DNA of 21,466 nucleotides from GBS-DC sp037442365 (GTDB lineage: Bacteria; Armatimonadota; Fimbriimonadia; Fimbriimonadales; GBS-DC), in assembly GCA_037442365.1 (NCBI GenBank), contig JBBIQK010000051.1, forward strand, positions 1 through 21,466. The letters are read 5' to 3'. The number at the start of each line of letters is the position of its first letter. Positions within the stretch are counted from its first letter, which is position 1. Position numbers and translations under genes: made by a program. The notes under the pieces were generated by a model. It was not told the origin of the DNA, did no database searches, and worked only from the letters and a program-made list of their open reading frames with translations. Below are positions 15,885-21,466 of the stretch, in pieces.

Positions 15885-15890
15885 ATTATA
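15885..15890 (-). promoter_or_regulatory. Consensus -10 (TATAAT) before the unknown pst-linked gene
   Basis: On the minus strand TATAAT overlaps the pstA stop codon and ends 7 nt before the ATG of the 255-residue protein gene. No Shine-Dalgarno is present, so a leaderless transcript is likely. The region 17 nt upstream has no convincing -35 (AGATAC-like). Confidence 0.5.
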
Positions 15891-16764
15891 TCGGCAGCCG
15901 CTTCTGGTATCTGTTGCGCAGGTAGATGGCGACGGCGTTCATCGTCAGCAGCAGCGCGAGCAGCACGATAATTCCCGCCGCCGCGTTTTCGTGAAAGGCG
16001 TGTTGCGGGCGCGTCGTCCAGTTGTAAATCTGCACGGGCAGCACGGTGAACGGCGAGGCGAGACCGTCGGGCAGCCTGCTGATGTAGACCACTGCGCCAA
16101 TCACCAGCAGGGGCGCGGTTTCGCCCACTACGCGCGAGAGCGACAGGATAACCCCTGTGAGGATAGATGGTATCGCGACGGGCAGCACGGTGTAGCGCAC
16201 GGTCTGCCACTGTGTCGCGCCCAGCGCAAGCGAGCCGTCGCGCAGGCTCTTCGGCACGGTGCGCAACCCCTCGCGCGCCGCCGTGATAATCACAGGCAAC
16301 GCGAGCAACGCCATCGTACACGCGCCCGCAATCAGGCTCCGATCCATCATCAGGGTACGCACGAATACCTGCAGCCCCAGCAGCCCATAAATGATGGAGG
16401 GCACGCCCGCCAGGTTGGTGATGTTAATCTCAATCAGGCGGGTGAACCAGTTGCGCCGGGCGAACTCCTCCAGATAGACCGCTGCGCCCACACCGATAGG
16501 GATGGCAATCGCCGCCGTGAGCAGCAGCAGGTACGCGCTGCCGACCAGCGCAGGCAGGATTCCCGCGTTCGCCGCGCGGCGCGAGGGGAAACTGGTGAAA
16601 AATTCGGGATTCAGCCGCGCGAAGCCGTCCAGCAGAATCTTCACAAGCAGCACGACCAGCGTCGTGAGCGCGAACAGCACAATCAGCGCGCCCAGCAGCT
16701 GGAACAGCTGCTCGCGTCGGCGCTCGCGAGCGCGCCACTGCGGCGTGCTGGCGACCTGAATCAT
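15886..16764 (-). CDS. pstA: Phosphate ABC transporter permease PstA
   Basis: This is one of the two inner-membrane permeases of the high-affinity phosphate importer PstSCAB. It has 292 residues with about six hydrophobic helices (LGALIVLFALTTLVVLLVKIL first, IIVLLALLLTMNAVAIYL last). The ABC-permease EAA-type loop reads REGLRTVPKSLRDGSLALGATQWQTV, and family signatures NLAGVPSIIYGLLGL and SRVVGETAPLL are present. The true start is the ATG at 16762-16764, overlapping the pstC stop (ATGA) with a G-rich Shine-Dalgarno before it. A longer open frame to 17073 only overlaps pstC. The ATPase gene pstB, which usually follows, is absent. Confidence 0.95.
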   Translation of the reverse strand: MIQVASTPQWRARERRREQLFQLLGALIVLFALTTLVVLLVKILLDGFARLNPEFFTSFPSRRAANAGILPALVGSAYLLLLTAAIAIPIGVGAAVYLEEFARRNWFTRLIEINITNLAGVPSIIYGLLGLQVFVRTLMMDRSLIAGACTMALLALPVIITAAREGLRTVPKSLRDGSLALGATQWQTVRYTVLPVAIPSILTGVILSLSRVVGETAPLLVIGAVVYISRLPDGLASPFTVLPVQIYNWTTRPQHAFHENAAAGIIVLLALLLTMNAVAIYLRNRYQKRLPI

Positions 16765-17723
16765 ACGCGCGCCCCCCGATAGCGCCGCCGCACCATCTCG
16801 CTGGCGAGGTTCAGCAGCAGCGTGATGAAGAACAGCAGTAGCCCGACGGCGAAAATCGTGCGGTACTCCACCGAGCCATGCGGCGTGTCGCCCATCGTGA
16901 TGCGCACGATGTAGGCGGTCATCGTCTCCACCGCAATCAGCGGATTGAAGGTGAAGTTGGGCTGCTGCCCCGCGGCGATGGCGACAATCATCGTTTCGCC
17001 GATCGCGCGGGAGACGCCCAGCAGGAACGACGCCGACACGCCCGACATCGCCGCAGGCACGACCACGCCCCACACCGTCTGGAAGCGCGTCGCCCCCAGC
17101 GCCAGCGAGGCATAGCGCAGGCTATTCGGCACGGCGTACAGCGCATCTTCACTCAGCGAGGCAATCGTCGGCAGAATCATCACGCCCATCACCAGCCCCG
17201 CCGAAAGAGCGTTGAACCCCTCCAACGCAGGAATGAACCGCTGGAGCAAGGGCGTCAGGAAGGTCAGCGCGAAGTAGCCGTACACCACTGTCGGAATACC
17301 CGCCAGCACCTCCAGAATTGGCTTGACCGCACGGCGCACCCGCGGCGAGGCGTACTCGCTGAGGTAAACAGCGGTCAGCAGCCCCACCGGTCCCGCCAGC
17401 GCGAGCGCAATCAGCGAGGTCAGCAGTGTGCCCGTCACCAGCGGCAGCACGCCAAACGACTTGTTCGCGAAGGTCGGCGTCCACACCGTGCCTGTCAGGA
17501 ACTCCCACACGGAGACCACCTCAAAAAAGCCCAGACTCTCGGTGAACAGGATGGCGACGATGGCGAAAGTTGTCAGCACGCCGACCAGCGCACACAGAAA
17601 GAGGAAGCCCCGCACGATGCGCTCTTCGAGGCGCACGCGGCGGCGGTTGCGACTGGTAACGCCGACCTGCACCACTGCGCGCGAGTACGCCACGCCGACC
17701 TCCGTAGGCGCGTGATTGGGCAC
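16761..17723 (-). CDS. pstC: Phosphate ABC transporter permease PstC
   Basis: This is the partner permease of PstA, 320 residues. A cytoplasmic N-terminus of about 35 residues (MPNHAPTEVGVAYS..., then RNRRRVRLEERIVRG) precedes six helices. Key segments are GTLLTSLIALALAGPVGLLTAVYLSEYA, VLAGIPTVVYGYFAL, the EAA loop EDALYAVPNSLRYASLALGATRFQTV, and SRAIGETMIVAIAAG. I start it at the GTG at 17721-17723, one nucleotide after the pstS stop, with GAGGGTG 9 nt before it. The open frame continues to 17825, but that part lies over pstS and has no transporter character. Its stop overlaps the pstA start. Confidence 0.93.
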   Translation of the reverse strand: MPNHAPTEVGVAYSRAVVQVGVTSRNRRRVRLEERIVRGFLFLCALVGVLTTFAIVAILFTESLGFFEVVSVWEFLTGTVWTPTFANKSFGVLPLVTGTLLTSLIALALAGPVGLLTAVYLSEYASPRVRRAVKPILEVLAGIPTVVYGYFALTFLTPLLQRFIPALEGFNALSAGLVMGVMILPTIASLSEDALYAVPNSLRYASLALGATRFQTVWGVVVPAAMSGVSASFLLGVSRAIGETMIVAIAAGQQPNFTFNPLIAVETMTAYIVRITMGDTPHGSVEYRTIFAVGLLLFFITLLLNLASEMVRRRYRGARV

Positions 17724-17724
17724 C

Positions 17725-18756
17725 TTAGTTCGCACCCTCCTCGATCTTATACAGGTCCTCCAGTTTGACGCCCACCTGCGAGCCGTGTGCGCCAAACGCG
17801 GAGCCTGTGATGCGTTTCTCCACACGCTCTTTGATCAAGGCGTAGATGTTATCAGGCAGTCTGATGTAGCCCACCTCATCGGCGAGCTTGCCCGCGTTCT
17901 CCATGCAGAACTGCACAAACGCAGCGACTTCGGGACGCTCCAGAGCCTTCACATTCACATACAGAAACAGCGGACGCGCCAGCGGCTGGTAAGTGCCGTC
18001 CAGCACCGTCTCGCGCGAGGGCTTCACTGGACCGTTGCCGTTGTCGATGGCGACAAGCTTGAGCTTGTCCTGATTGTTTTCATAGTACGCCAGCCCGAAG
18101 TAGCCCAGCGCGCCTTTCGTGCGGGCGACGCCCTGCACCAGAATATCGTCGTCCTCGCTGCCCGTGTAGTCGCCGCGACTGGCTTTCTCCTCGCCGACAA
18201 TCGCCGCGGTGAAGTAGTCGAAAGTGCCCGAATCGGTACCCGCGCCGAACAGCACCAGCCGCTCATTCGGGAAATCGGGGCGCACCTGCGACCAGTTGGT
18301 GATTTTGCCCTGCGCGGCGGGCTCCCAGATTTTTTTCAGCTCCGCGACGGTCAGCGAGTCGCACCAGTTGTTTTCGGGGTTCACCACCACCGCCATCGCG
18401 TCGTAGGCGACGGGGATTTCGATGTATTCAATCCCATTCTGTTTGCAGAGGGCGTCTTCGTCCTCACGGATGGGGCGCGACGCGCCCGTAATGTCTATCT
18501 CGCCGTTGGCGAATTTTTTGAAGCCGCCGCCCGTACCCGACTTGCCCACCGTCGGCTGCACATTCGGGTGCTGTTTGGCAAACTCTTCCGCGATGGCTTC
18601 CGAAATCGGCAGCACGGTGCTGGAGCCGTCGATTCGAATCGTGCCAGAGAGAGCCGATTGCTCGGTTTTGTTGCCTTCCGAAGACTGCGTGCCACATGCA
18701 GCGAGCGTCACGATTGCCGCGCTCGCCGCGAGTATCCATCCGATGCTGAGTTTCAT
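17725..18756 (-). CDS. pstS: Phosphate-binding lipoprotein PstS (SphX-like)
   Basis: The periplasmic or surface phosphate-binding subunit delivers phosphate to PstC/PstA. It has 343 residues with a lipoprotein signal (MKLSIGWILAASAAIVTLAAC, lipobox LAAC, lipidated C21). Phosphate-contact motifs are present: DGSSTVLPI (about 44-52), KSGTGGGFKKF (about 74-84), ITGASRPI and GTDSGTFDYFT. The overall sequence follows the SphX/PstS type, including WEPAAQGKITNWSQVRPDFP and KGALGYFGLAYYENNQDKL. The ATG has no good Shine-Dalgarno. A Pho-box-like repeat ends 26 nt before it, which would place the transcript start close to the ATG. It is first in a pstS-pstC-pstA-unknown operon with gaps or overlaps of a few bases. 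Confidence 0.96.
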   Translation of the reverse strand: MKLSIGWILAASAAIVTLAACGTQSSEGNKTEQSALSGTIRIDGSSTVLPISEAIAEEFAKQHPNVQPTVGKSGTGGGFKKFANGEIDITGASRPIREDEDALCKQNGIEYIEIPVAYDAMAVVVNPENNWCDSLTVAELKKIWEPAAQGKITNWSQVRPDFPNERLVLFGAGTDSGTFDYFTAAIVGEEKASRGDYTGSEDDDILVQGVARTKGALGYFGLAYYENNQDKLKLVAIDNGNGPVKPSRETVLDGTYQPLARPLFLYVNVKALERPEVAAFVQFCMENAGKLADEVGYIRLPDNIYALIKERVEKRITGSAFGAHGSQVGVKLEDLYKIEEGAN

Positions 18757-18782
18757 GGCTTTTAAAGCATGCCCGCCGAAAT

Positions 18783-18799
18783 GTTAAGAACAGGTTAAG
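18783..18799 (-). promoter_or_regulatory. Pho-box-like direct repeat upstream of pstS
   Basis: On the minus strand CTTAAC occurs at 18799-18794 and again at 18788-18783, an exact 11-bp period. PhoB/PhoP/SphR response regulators bind direct repeats with this period, and cyanobacterial SphR sites are built on CTTAACC(T)-like units. The upstream unit overlaps the stop codon of the carboxylate-amine ligase gene. No third unit is seen. Confidence 0.6.
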
Positions 18800-19910
18800 A
18801 GCATGCGCCCGTGCTGGTCGCTTCCACGAGCCAGTCCACTACAGCTTTGAGGTCGCCGCCCGATTCGTCGTACACGCGCAGTTGCATGTCGGCGCTGGTA
18901 CCCTCCTTGACGATTTTGCGGGCGTGCTTGACCGCCTCCCAGCTGCCCAGCTGTTCCGCGTAGGGACGCAGCAGGGCGAGCATCTCTTCCACAAGCTCAT
19001 CGAAGGGTACGCTCTTGCCTGCGCCGAAATCGATGAGCTCCCCGCGCACGCCATGCCGCACCGCGCGCCACTTGTTCTCTCGAATCAAGTCGCGATGATA
19101 AATCCGCCACGAGCGGTTGGCTAGACGCAGGTCAACCAGAAACGCGACCAGCGCCTGCACGATTGCCGCGATGCACACCGCATCGTCGATGCGCGTACAC
19201 ACATCGCACACGCGGAACTCCAGCGTCTTGTATTTCGGGTGCGGGCGCACATCCCACCACACTTTCGTGCGGTCGTCAATCACCCCGACGCGCTCCAGCG
19301 TGCTCATGAAGCGGTCGTAATCGGCGTAGGATTCGAAAAAGTCGGGGATGCCCGTGCGCGGCAGGGTCTCGAACACCACGCTTCGGTAGGACATCAGCCC
19401 CGTGCGCCTGCCGTCCCAGAAGGGCGAGCTGCACGAGAGCGCAAGCAGGTGCGGCAGAAAGTAGCGCGCCTGATTGAAAATATCAATCGTCAGCTCCAGG
19501 TCGCCAATCCCCACATGCACATGCATGCCGAAGATGAGCAGGCGTCGGGCGATGTCCTGCATGTTCTCTTCGAGGGCTTTGTAGCGCAGGCGCGGGGTGA
19601 TGGTCTGCTCCATCCAGCGCGAGAAAGGATGCGTGCCCGCCGCCACGATACGCTTGCCCTGCGACTCGGCAATCTCCACCAGCGCGCCGCGCAGGCGACA
19701 CAGCTCCGTGCGCACCTCGTGAACATTCGCGCAGACCTGGCTGCCCACCTCGATCTGCGACATCATGAACTCTTCCTTCACCTGATCCTGCAAGCGCACG
19801 CGCCCATCGGGCAGGATTTTGGACACATACGAATCGAGCGCGCGGCTCTCCGCGTCGATAATCTGGTACTCCTCCTCGACGCCCAGCGTCAACGGCACGC
19901 CTTTGAACAT
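18795..19910 (-). CDS. YbdK-type carboxylate-amine ligase (GCS2 family)
   Basis: This 371-residue, ATP-grasp-independent ligase of the glutamate-cysteine ligase type 2 family joins a carboxylate to an amine using ATP, for example forming gamma-glutamylcysteine. Landmarks are LTLGVEEEYQIID (metal-binding glutamates, residues 8-20), QIEVGSQVCANVHEV, AAGTHPFS, the histidine motif GMHVHVG near residue 130, and SCSSPFWDGRRTGLMSYR. Near the C-terminus lie KYKTLEFRVCDV and a conserved HGVRGELIDFG. Start: ATG with AGGTGGA about 5 nt upstream. No glutathione synthase or mycothiol/ergothioneine gene is near, so the true substrate pair is open. It ends 38 nt before pstS on the same strand; some read-through into pst is possible. 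Confidence 0.88.
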   Translation of the reverse strand: MFKGVPLTLGVEEEYQIIDAESRALDSYVSKILPDGRVRLQDQVKEEFMMSQIEVGSQVCANVHEVRTELCRLRGALVEIAESQGKRIVAAGTHPFSRWMEQTITPRLRYKALEENMQDIARRLLIFGMHVHVGIGDLELTIDIFNQARYFLPHLLALSCSSPFWDGRRTGLMSYRSVVFETLPRTGIPDFFESYADYDRFMSTLERVGVIDDRTKVWWDVRPHPKYKTLEFRVCDVCTRIDDAVCIAAIVQALVAFLVDLRLANRSWRIYHRDLIRENKWRAVRHGVRGELIDFGAGKSVPFDELVEEMLALLRPYAEQLGSWEAVKHARKIVKEGTSADMQLRVYDESGGDLKAVVDWLVEATSTGACS

Positions 19911-20071
19911 GGTTCCACCTGTGTAAAAGATACGCTTCCTTTTGAGCGAATCCTGCTATGGGCGCGGCTCAAATGCTATCAAGCGCGAGGCTTATACCGA
20001 CTGCGCGGTCAGACTTCGTAATTGCCGTGCGTTTCCAGCCAGTGCCACGCGCGTTCTGCCCTCACCCCCAG

Positions 20072-20097
20072 CCCCTCTCCCGCCTGCGGGAGAGGGG
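20072..20097. repeat. Perfect 12-bp-stem palindrome (REP-like)
   Basis: CCCCTCTCCCGC (20072-20083) pairs perfectly with GCGGGAGAGGGG (20086-20097) across a 2-nt gap. It is very GC-rich and not followed by a T-run on either strand, so it is better read as a REP-like unit than as an intrinsic terminator. Confidence 0.85.
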
Positions 20098-20125
20098 AGC
20101 CGTGCCAGCCTTGCGCGACGCGCCA

Positions 20126-20157
20126 TCCCCCTCTCCCAACCCGTTGGGAGAGGGGGA
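20126..20157. repeat. Perfect 15-bp-stem palindrome (REP-like)
   Basis: TCCCCCTCTCCCAAC (20126-20140) pairs perfectly with GTTGGGAGAGGGGGA (20143-20157) across a 2-nt gap. Its core resembles the palindrome at 20072-20097. Its right arm runs into the left copy of the 11-bp duplication flanking the MITE-like element. Confidence 0.85.
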
Positions 20158-20203
20158 CAAAGCTTAAAGGGGTAGGTTTTTTTCGCGTCCTGCTTGAAGA
20201 GAA

Positions 20204-20297
20204 GACGGCTGAAGCCGTTCCTACAACACAAAGCCAGCCTACGCTGGCTATAGCCGACGAAGGTCGGCTTCGTTTGATAGGAACGGCTTCAGCCGTC
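20204..20297. repeat. Cloverleaf-like palindrome inside the MITE-like element
   Basis: A 20-bp perfect inverted repeat (20204-20223 with 20278-20297, TAGGAACGGCTTCAGCCGTC) encloses two hairpins: AGCCAGC/GCTGGCT (20232-20249) and AGCCGAC/GTCGGCT (20252-20269). Each outer arm is itself nearly palindromic (ACGGCTGAAGCCGT), so the strand can refold into a four-way or two-hairpin form. It has no tRNA features. Confidence 0.85.
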
Positions 20298-20325
20298 GTG
20301 TGAACACGCGCTTCTCCATATTCTG

Positions 20326-20350
20326 GGTGCGCCCGCAAGCAGCGCGCACC
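20326..20350. repeat. Small hairpin near the right end of the MITE-like element
   Basis: GGTGCGC (20326-20332) pairs with GCGCACC (20344-20350) around an 11-nt loop. The A-run at 20353-20359 that follows belongs to the right terminal repeat, so on the minus strand the T-run precedes the hairpin and this is not an intrinsic terminator. Confidence 0.6.
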
Positions 20351-20368
20351 TCAAAAAAACCTACCCTC

Positions 20369-20557
20369 TTAAGGGGGGACAAAGGGGGTGAGGGCAATAG
20401 GCATCGCTGATTTACGAACAATGACCGCACGATTGGTATCAGATAACCCCAAAGCCCGACGCGCCGAAACCACCTCCGCCATCGGATCGCCCGCCAGAGC
20501 CGCTCCCTGCGTGCAGGGCACAAGGCACACCAGCGCCATCCTCGCCTGCTCGTTCAC
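20369..20557 (-). CDS. Doubtful 62-codon frame downstream of the HEAT-repeat gene
   Basis: A GTG-started frame reads MNEQARMALVCLVPCTQGAALAG and ends LTPFVPP inside the right flank of the MITE-like element, so its last codons and stop come from repeat DNA. It has no recognised domain and no good Shine-Dalgarno. It could be a remnant of a longer gene truncated by the insertion, or chance. Confidence 0.15.
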   Translation of the reverse strand: MNEQARMALVCLVPCTQGAALAGDPMAEVVSARRALGLSDTNRAVIVRKSAMPIALTPFVPP

Positions 20558-20589
20558 AGCGGGTTGGGCAGGGCGGCGGTAAGCAGAGG

Positions 20590-21466
20590 CTAACCCAGCG
20601 TGTTTTTCGCCAGAATCTGCTGCAGCGCCTGACGCGCCGCGTTGGCAACCTCACGGCTTGAGTCTCGCGTTGCCCCGATAAGCGCAGGCACGGCTTGCGC
20701 GTCGCCAAGTCGCCCCAACGCCCTGCACGCCGCCGCGCGAACAGCCTCATTCCCATCCCCCAGCGCTTTTATCAGAGGTTCGATTGCAGGCGCGCCAATC
20801 CTCAGCAGAGCCTCGTGTGCTTGTGCCCGAATATTTTCGTTTGCTAATGACTCAATAAGCGCAGGCACGGCTTGCGGGTCGCCTATCTGCCCCAACGCCC
20901 CACACGCCGCCACACGAACATCTTCATCCTTATCCCCCAGCGCCTGAATCAGCGCAGGCACGGCTTGCGGGTCGCCTATCTGCCCCAACGCCCTACACGC
21001 CGCCACACGAACATCTTTATCCTTATCCCCCAGCGCCTGAATCAGCGCAGGCACGGCTTGCATATTGCCAATCGCTTTCAGCGCCTCGCAGGCGGCAGCA
21101 CGAACGGAGCTTTCGCTATCCCCCAGAGCCACACTCAGGGCAAGTATTGCTTTCAGGTCCCCAATCTGTCCCAGCGCCTGACACGCCGCGCGACGAACGC
21201 TTGAGTTGGCATCGCCAATCGCGCCAGACAAAGGCGCAATTGCTGCCTCACCAATCGCCACGACCGCCGCCTGTGCAGTTTCGATTGGAAGGACGCGTAT
21301 GATCACGCCCCAGTGACCTGCCTCCGCCAGACGCGCCGCCGCCTGCTCCATCGTTAACGGCTCTTGCTGCATCGCTGCCAGCGCCTCCCGCGCCGATTTA
21401 TCGCCAGCGCCTGCCCACAGGCTCAACGCGGGCACAGCTTGCGGGTCGCCTATCGCACCCAACGCC
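20590..21466 (-). CDS. HEAT-repeat (PBS lyase-like) protein, 5' end outside window
   Basis: The frame is open to the right edge, so only the last 290 or so residues are seen; the TTG at 21460-21462 is an ordinary internal leucine. About nine HEAT-like repeats of 31 residues are visible, with the consensus AVPALIQALGDKDxDVRVAACxALGQIGDPQ. One irregular stretch (LAEAGHWGVIIRVLPIETAQAAVVAIGEAAIAPL) interrupts them. The protein ends ARQALQQILAKNTLG. HEAT arrays of this type form curved scaffolds for protein binding; those similar to phycobilin lyases are widespread in bacteria without phycobilins. There are no catalytic residues and, within view, no membrane helix. Two neighbouring repeats are nearly identical in DNA, indicating recent growth of the array. 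Confidence 0.85.
   Translation of the reverse strand, partial: ALGAIGDPQAVPALSLWAGAGDKSAREALAAMQQEPLTMEQAAARLAEAGHWGVIIRVLPIETAQAAVVAIGEAAIAPLSGAIGDANSSVRRAACQALGQIGDLKAILALSVALGDSESSVRAAACEALKAIGNMQAVPALIQALGDKDKDVRVAACRALGQIGDPQAVPALIQALGDKDEDVRVAACGALGQIGDPQAVPALIESLANENIRAQAHEALLRIGAPAIEPLIKALGDGNEAVRAAACRALGRLGDAQAVPALIGATRDSSREVANAARQALQQILAKNTLG
20858..21043 (-). repeat. Nearly identical tandem 93-bp HEAT-coding units
   Basis: Units 20858-20950 and 20951-21043 are each 93 bp (31 codons) and differ at only two bases (C/T at the CGCCC-ACACG junction and C/T in CATCTT-ATCC). A third, more diverged unit starts at 21044 with the same opening. Confidence 0.9.

Larger units (their letters stand above)
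20163..20373. mobile_element. MITE-like non-autonomous element, 211 bp, with 11-bp target duplication
   Basis: The ends form terminal inverted repeats of 21 bp with 19 matches: left 20163-20183 (CTTAAAGGGGTAGG then T7) and right 20353-20373 (complement CTTAAGAGGGTAGG then T7). GGGGGACAAAG flanks the element directly on both sides (20152-20162 and 20374-20384), as expected of a target-site duplication. There is no coding capacity. The interior holds a 20-bp inverted repeat enclosing two small hairpins, plus another hairpin at 20326-20350. A duplication of this length would suit mobilisation by an IS4-type transposase (roughly 9-13 bp), but no transposase gene is in the window. Confidence 0.75.
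20057..20396. repeat. Outer palindromic element, split by a later insertion
   Basis: TGCCCTCACCCCC at 20057-20069 and its exact complement GGGGGTGAGGGCA at 20384-20396 form perfect 13-bp inverted ends. Between them are two GC-rich hairpins and the MITE-like element. With the MITE-like element and one copy of its flanking 11-mer removed, the outer element would be 118 bp long with these inverted ends intact. Short palindromes of the CCCTCTCCC...GGGAGAGGG type are common dispersed repeats in bacterial genomes; copy number here cannot be judged. Confidence 0.7.
19911..20589. other. Gene-poor interval dominated by nested palindromic elements
   Basis: This 679-bp stretch holds no convincing gene. 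From 19911 to about 20056 lies the upstream region of the ligase gene, with TATCTT (minus strand) as a possible -10 ahead of its Shine-Dalgarno. From 20057 to 20396 lies a composite of palindromes and a MITE-like insertion (separate entries). From 20397 to 20589 there is only a doubtful 62-codon frame. The arrangement would separate transcription of the HEAT-repeat gene from the ligase gene, though no hairpin is directly followed by a T-run. Confidence 0.7.

Noticed and set aside
15878..16321. N-terminal extension of the unknown 255-residue protein
   Set aside because: This part of the frame overlaps pstA and reads as low-complexity Arg/Ala sequence; the ATG at 15875-15877 is better placed.
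20009..20050. Possible gene remnant reading AWHWLETHGNYEV on the minus strand
   Set aside because: The peptide looks protein-like, but the frame upstream runs straight through the GC-rich hairpins; 14 codons are too few to support a pseudogene.
20072..20157. Intrinsic terminators
   Set aside because: The stems are strong but no T-run follows directly on either strand; similar cores in both hairpins favour REP-like repeats.
20204..20297. tRNA-like or CRISPR-like structure
   Set aside because: The cloverleaf has no anticodon arm, no CCA region and no spaced identical repeats; it is a set of nested palindromes.

Overview
The window comes from a GC-rich bacterial chromosome with tightly packed genes. 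The only visibly AT-rich stretch is the restriction endonuclease gene around 8.3-9.1 kb. I see no tRNA, rRNA, CRISPR array or full insertion sequence. The host cannot be named from this sequence alone. A free-living Gram-negative-type envelope fits the exopolysaccharide export genes, the lipoprotein-type PstS, the methylcrotonyl-CoA carboxylase and the GH42-like protein. The leaderless-looking start sites and gene style would suit Armatimonadota or a similar deep-branching, possibly thermophilic lineage. That placement is a weak inference.

Layout, left to right. 1-6367 (minus): a polysaccharide chain-length/export pair (Wzz/GumC-like protein with a degenerate tyrosine-kinase-like tail, then a Wza-like SLBB protein), a BatA-like VWA membrane protein, and a methylcrotonyl-CoA carboxylase beta subunit cut by the window edge. 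6386-8161 (minus): a GlmL/MutL-type ASKHA ATPase. 8273-9899 (plus): a compact type II restriction-modification pair, divergent from GlmL. 9963-15103 (plus): panD, a Gph/PpaX-like HAD phosphatase, a 1099-residue GH42-like protein with arginine-rich disordered tails at both ends, and hisF. 15110-18756 (minus): the phosphate transporter genes pstS-pstC-pstA followed by an unrecognised 255-residue protein where pstB would normally be. 18795-19910 (minus): a YbdK/GCS2 carboxylate-amine ligase. 19911-20589: a gene-poor stretch of nested palindromic elements. 20590-21466 (minus): the C-terminal part of a HEAT-repeat protein with very recent internal duplication.

The most noteworthy signals are these. 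(1) A 211-bp MITE-like element has 21-bp terminal inverted repeats (19/21 match) and an 11-bp target duplication. Removing the element and one duplicate copy restores an older palindromic element with perfect 13-bp inverted ends. (2) Several genes without a Shine-Dalgarno have a TANNNT -10-like hexamer 6-9 nt before the start codon, while neighbours with a Shine-Dalgarno lack it, suggesting leaderless internal transcripts. (3) A two-unit direct repeat of CTTAAC with exact 11-bp period, resembling a Pho box, lies upstream of pstS and overlaps the previous gene's stop codon. (4) The chain-length protein ends in a decayed BY-kinase-like module. (5) A GH42-like enzyme carries RNase E-like basic tails. 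(6) A conserved-looking unknown gene sits in the pstB slot and has a perfect TATAAT just before its start.
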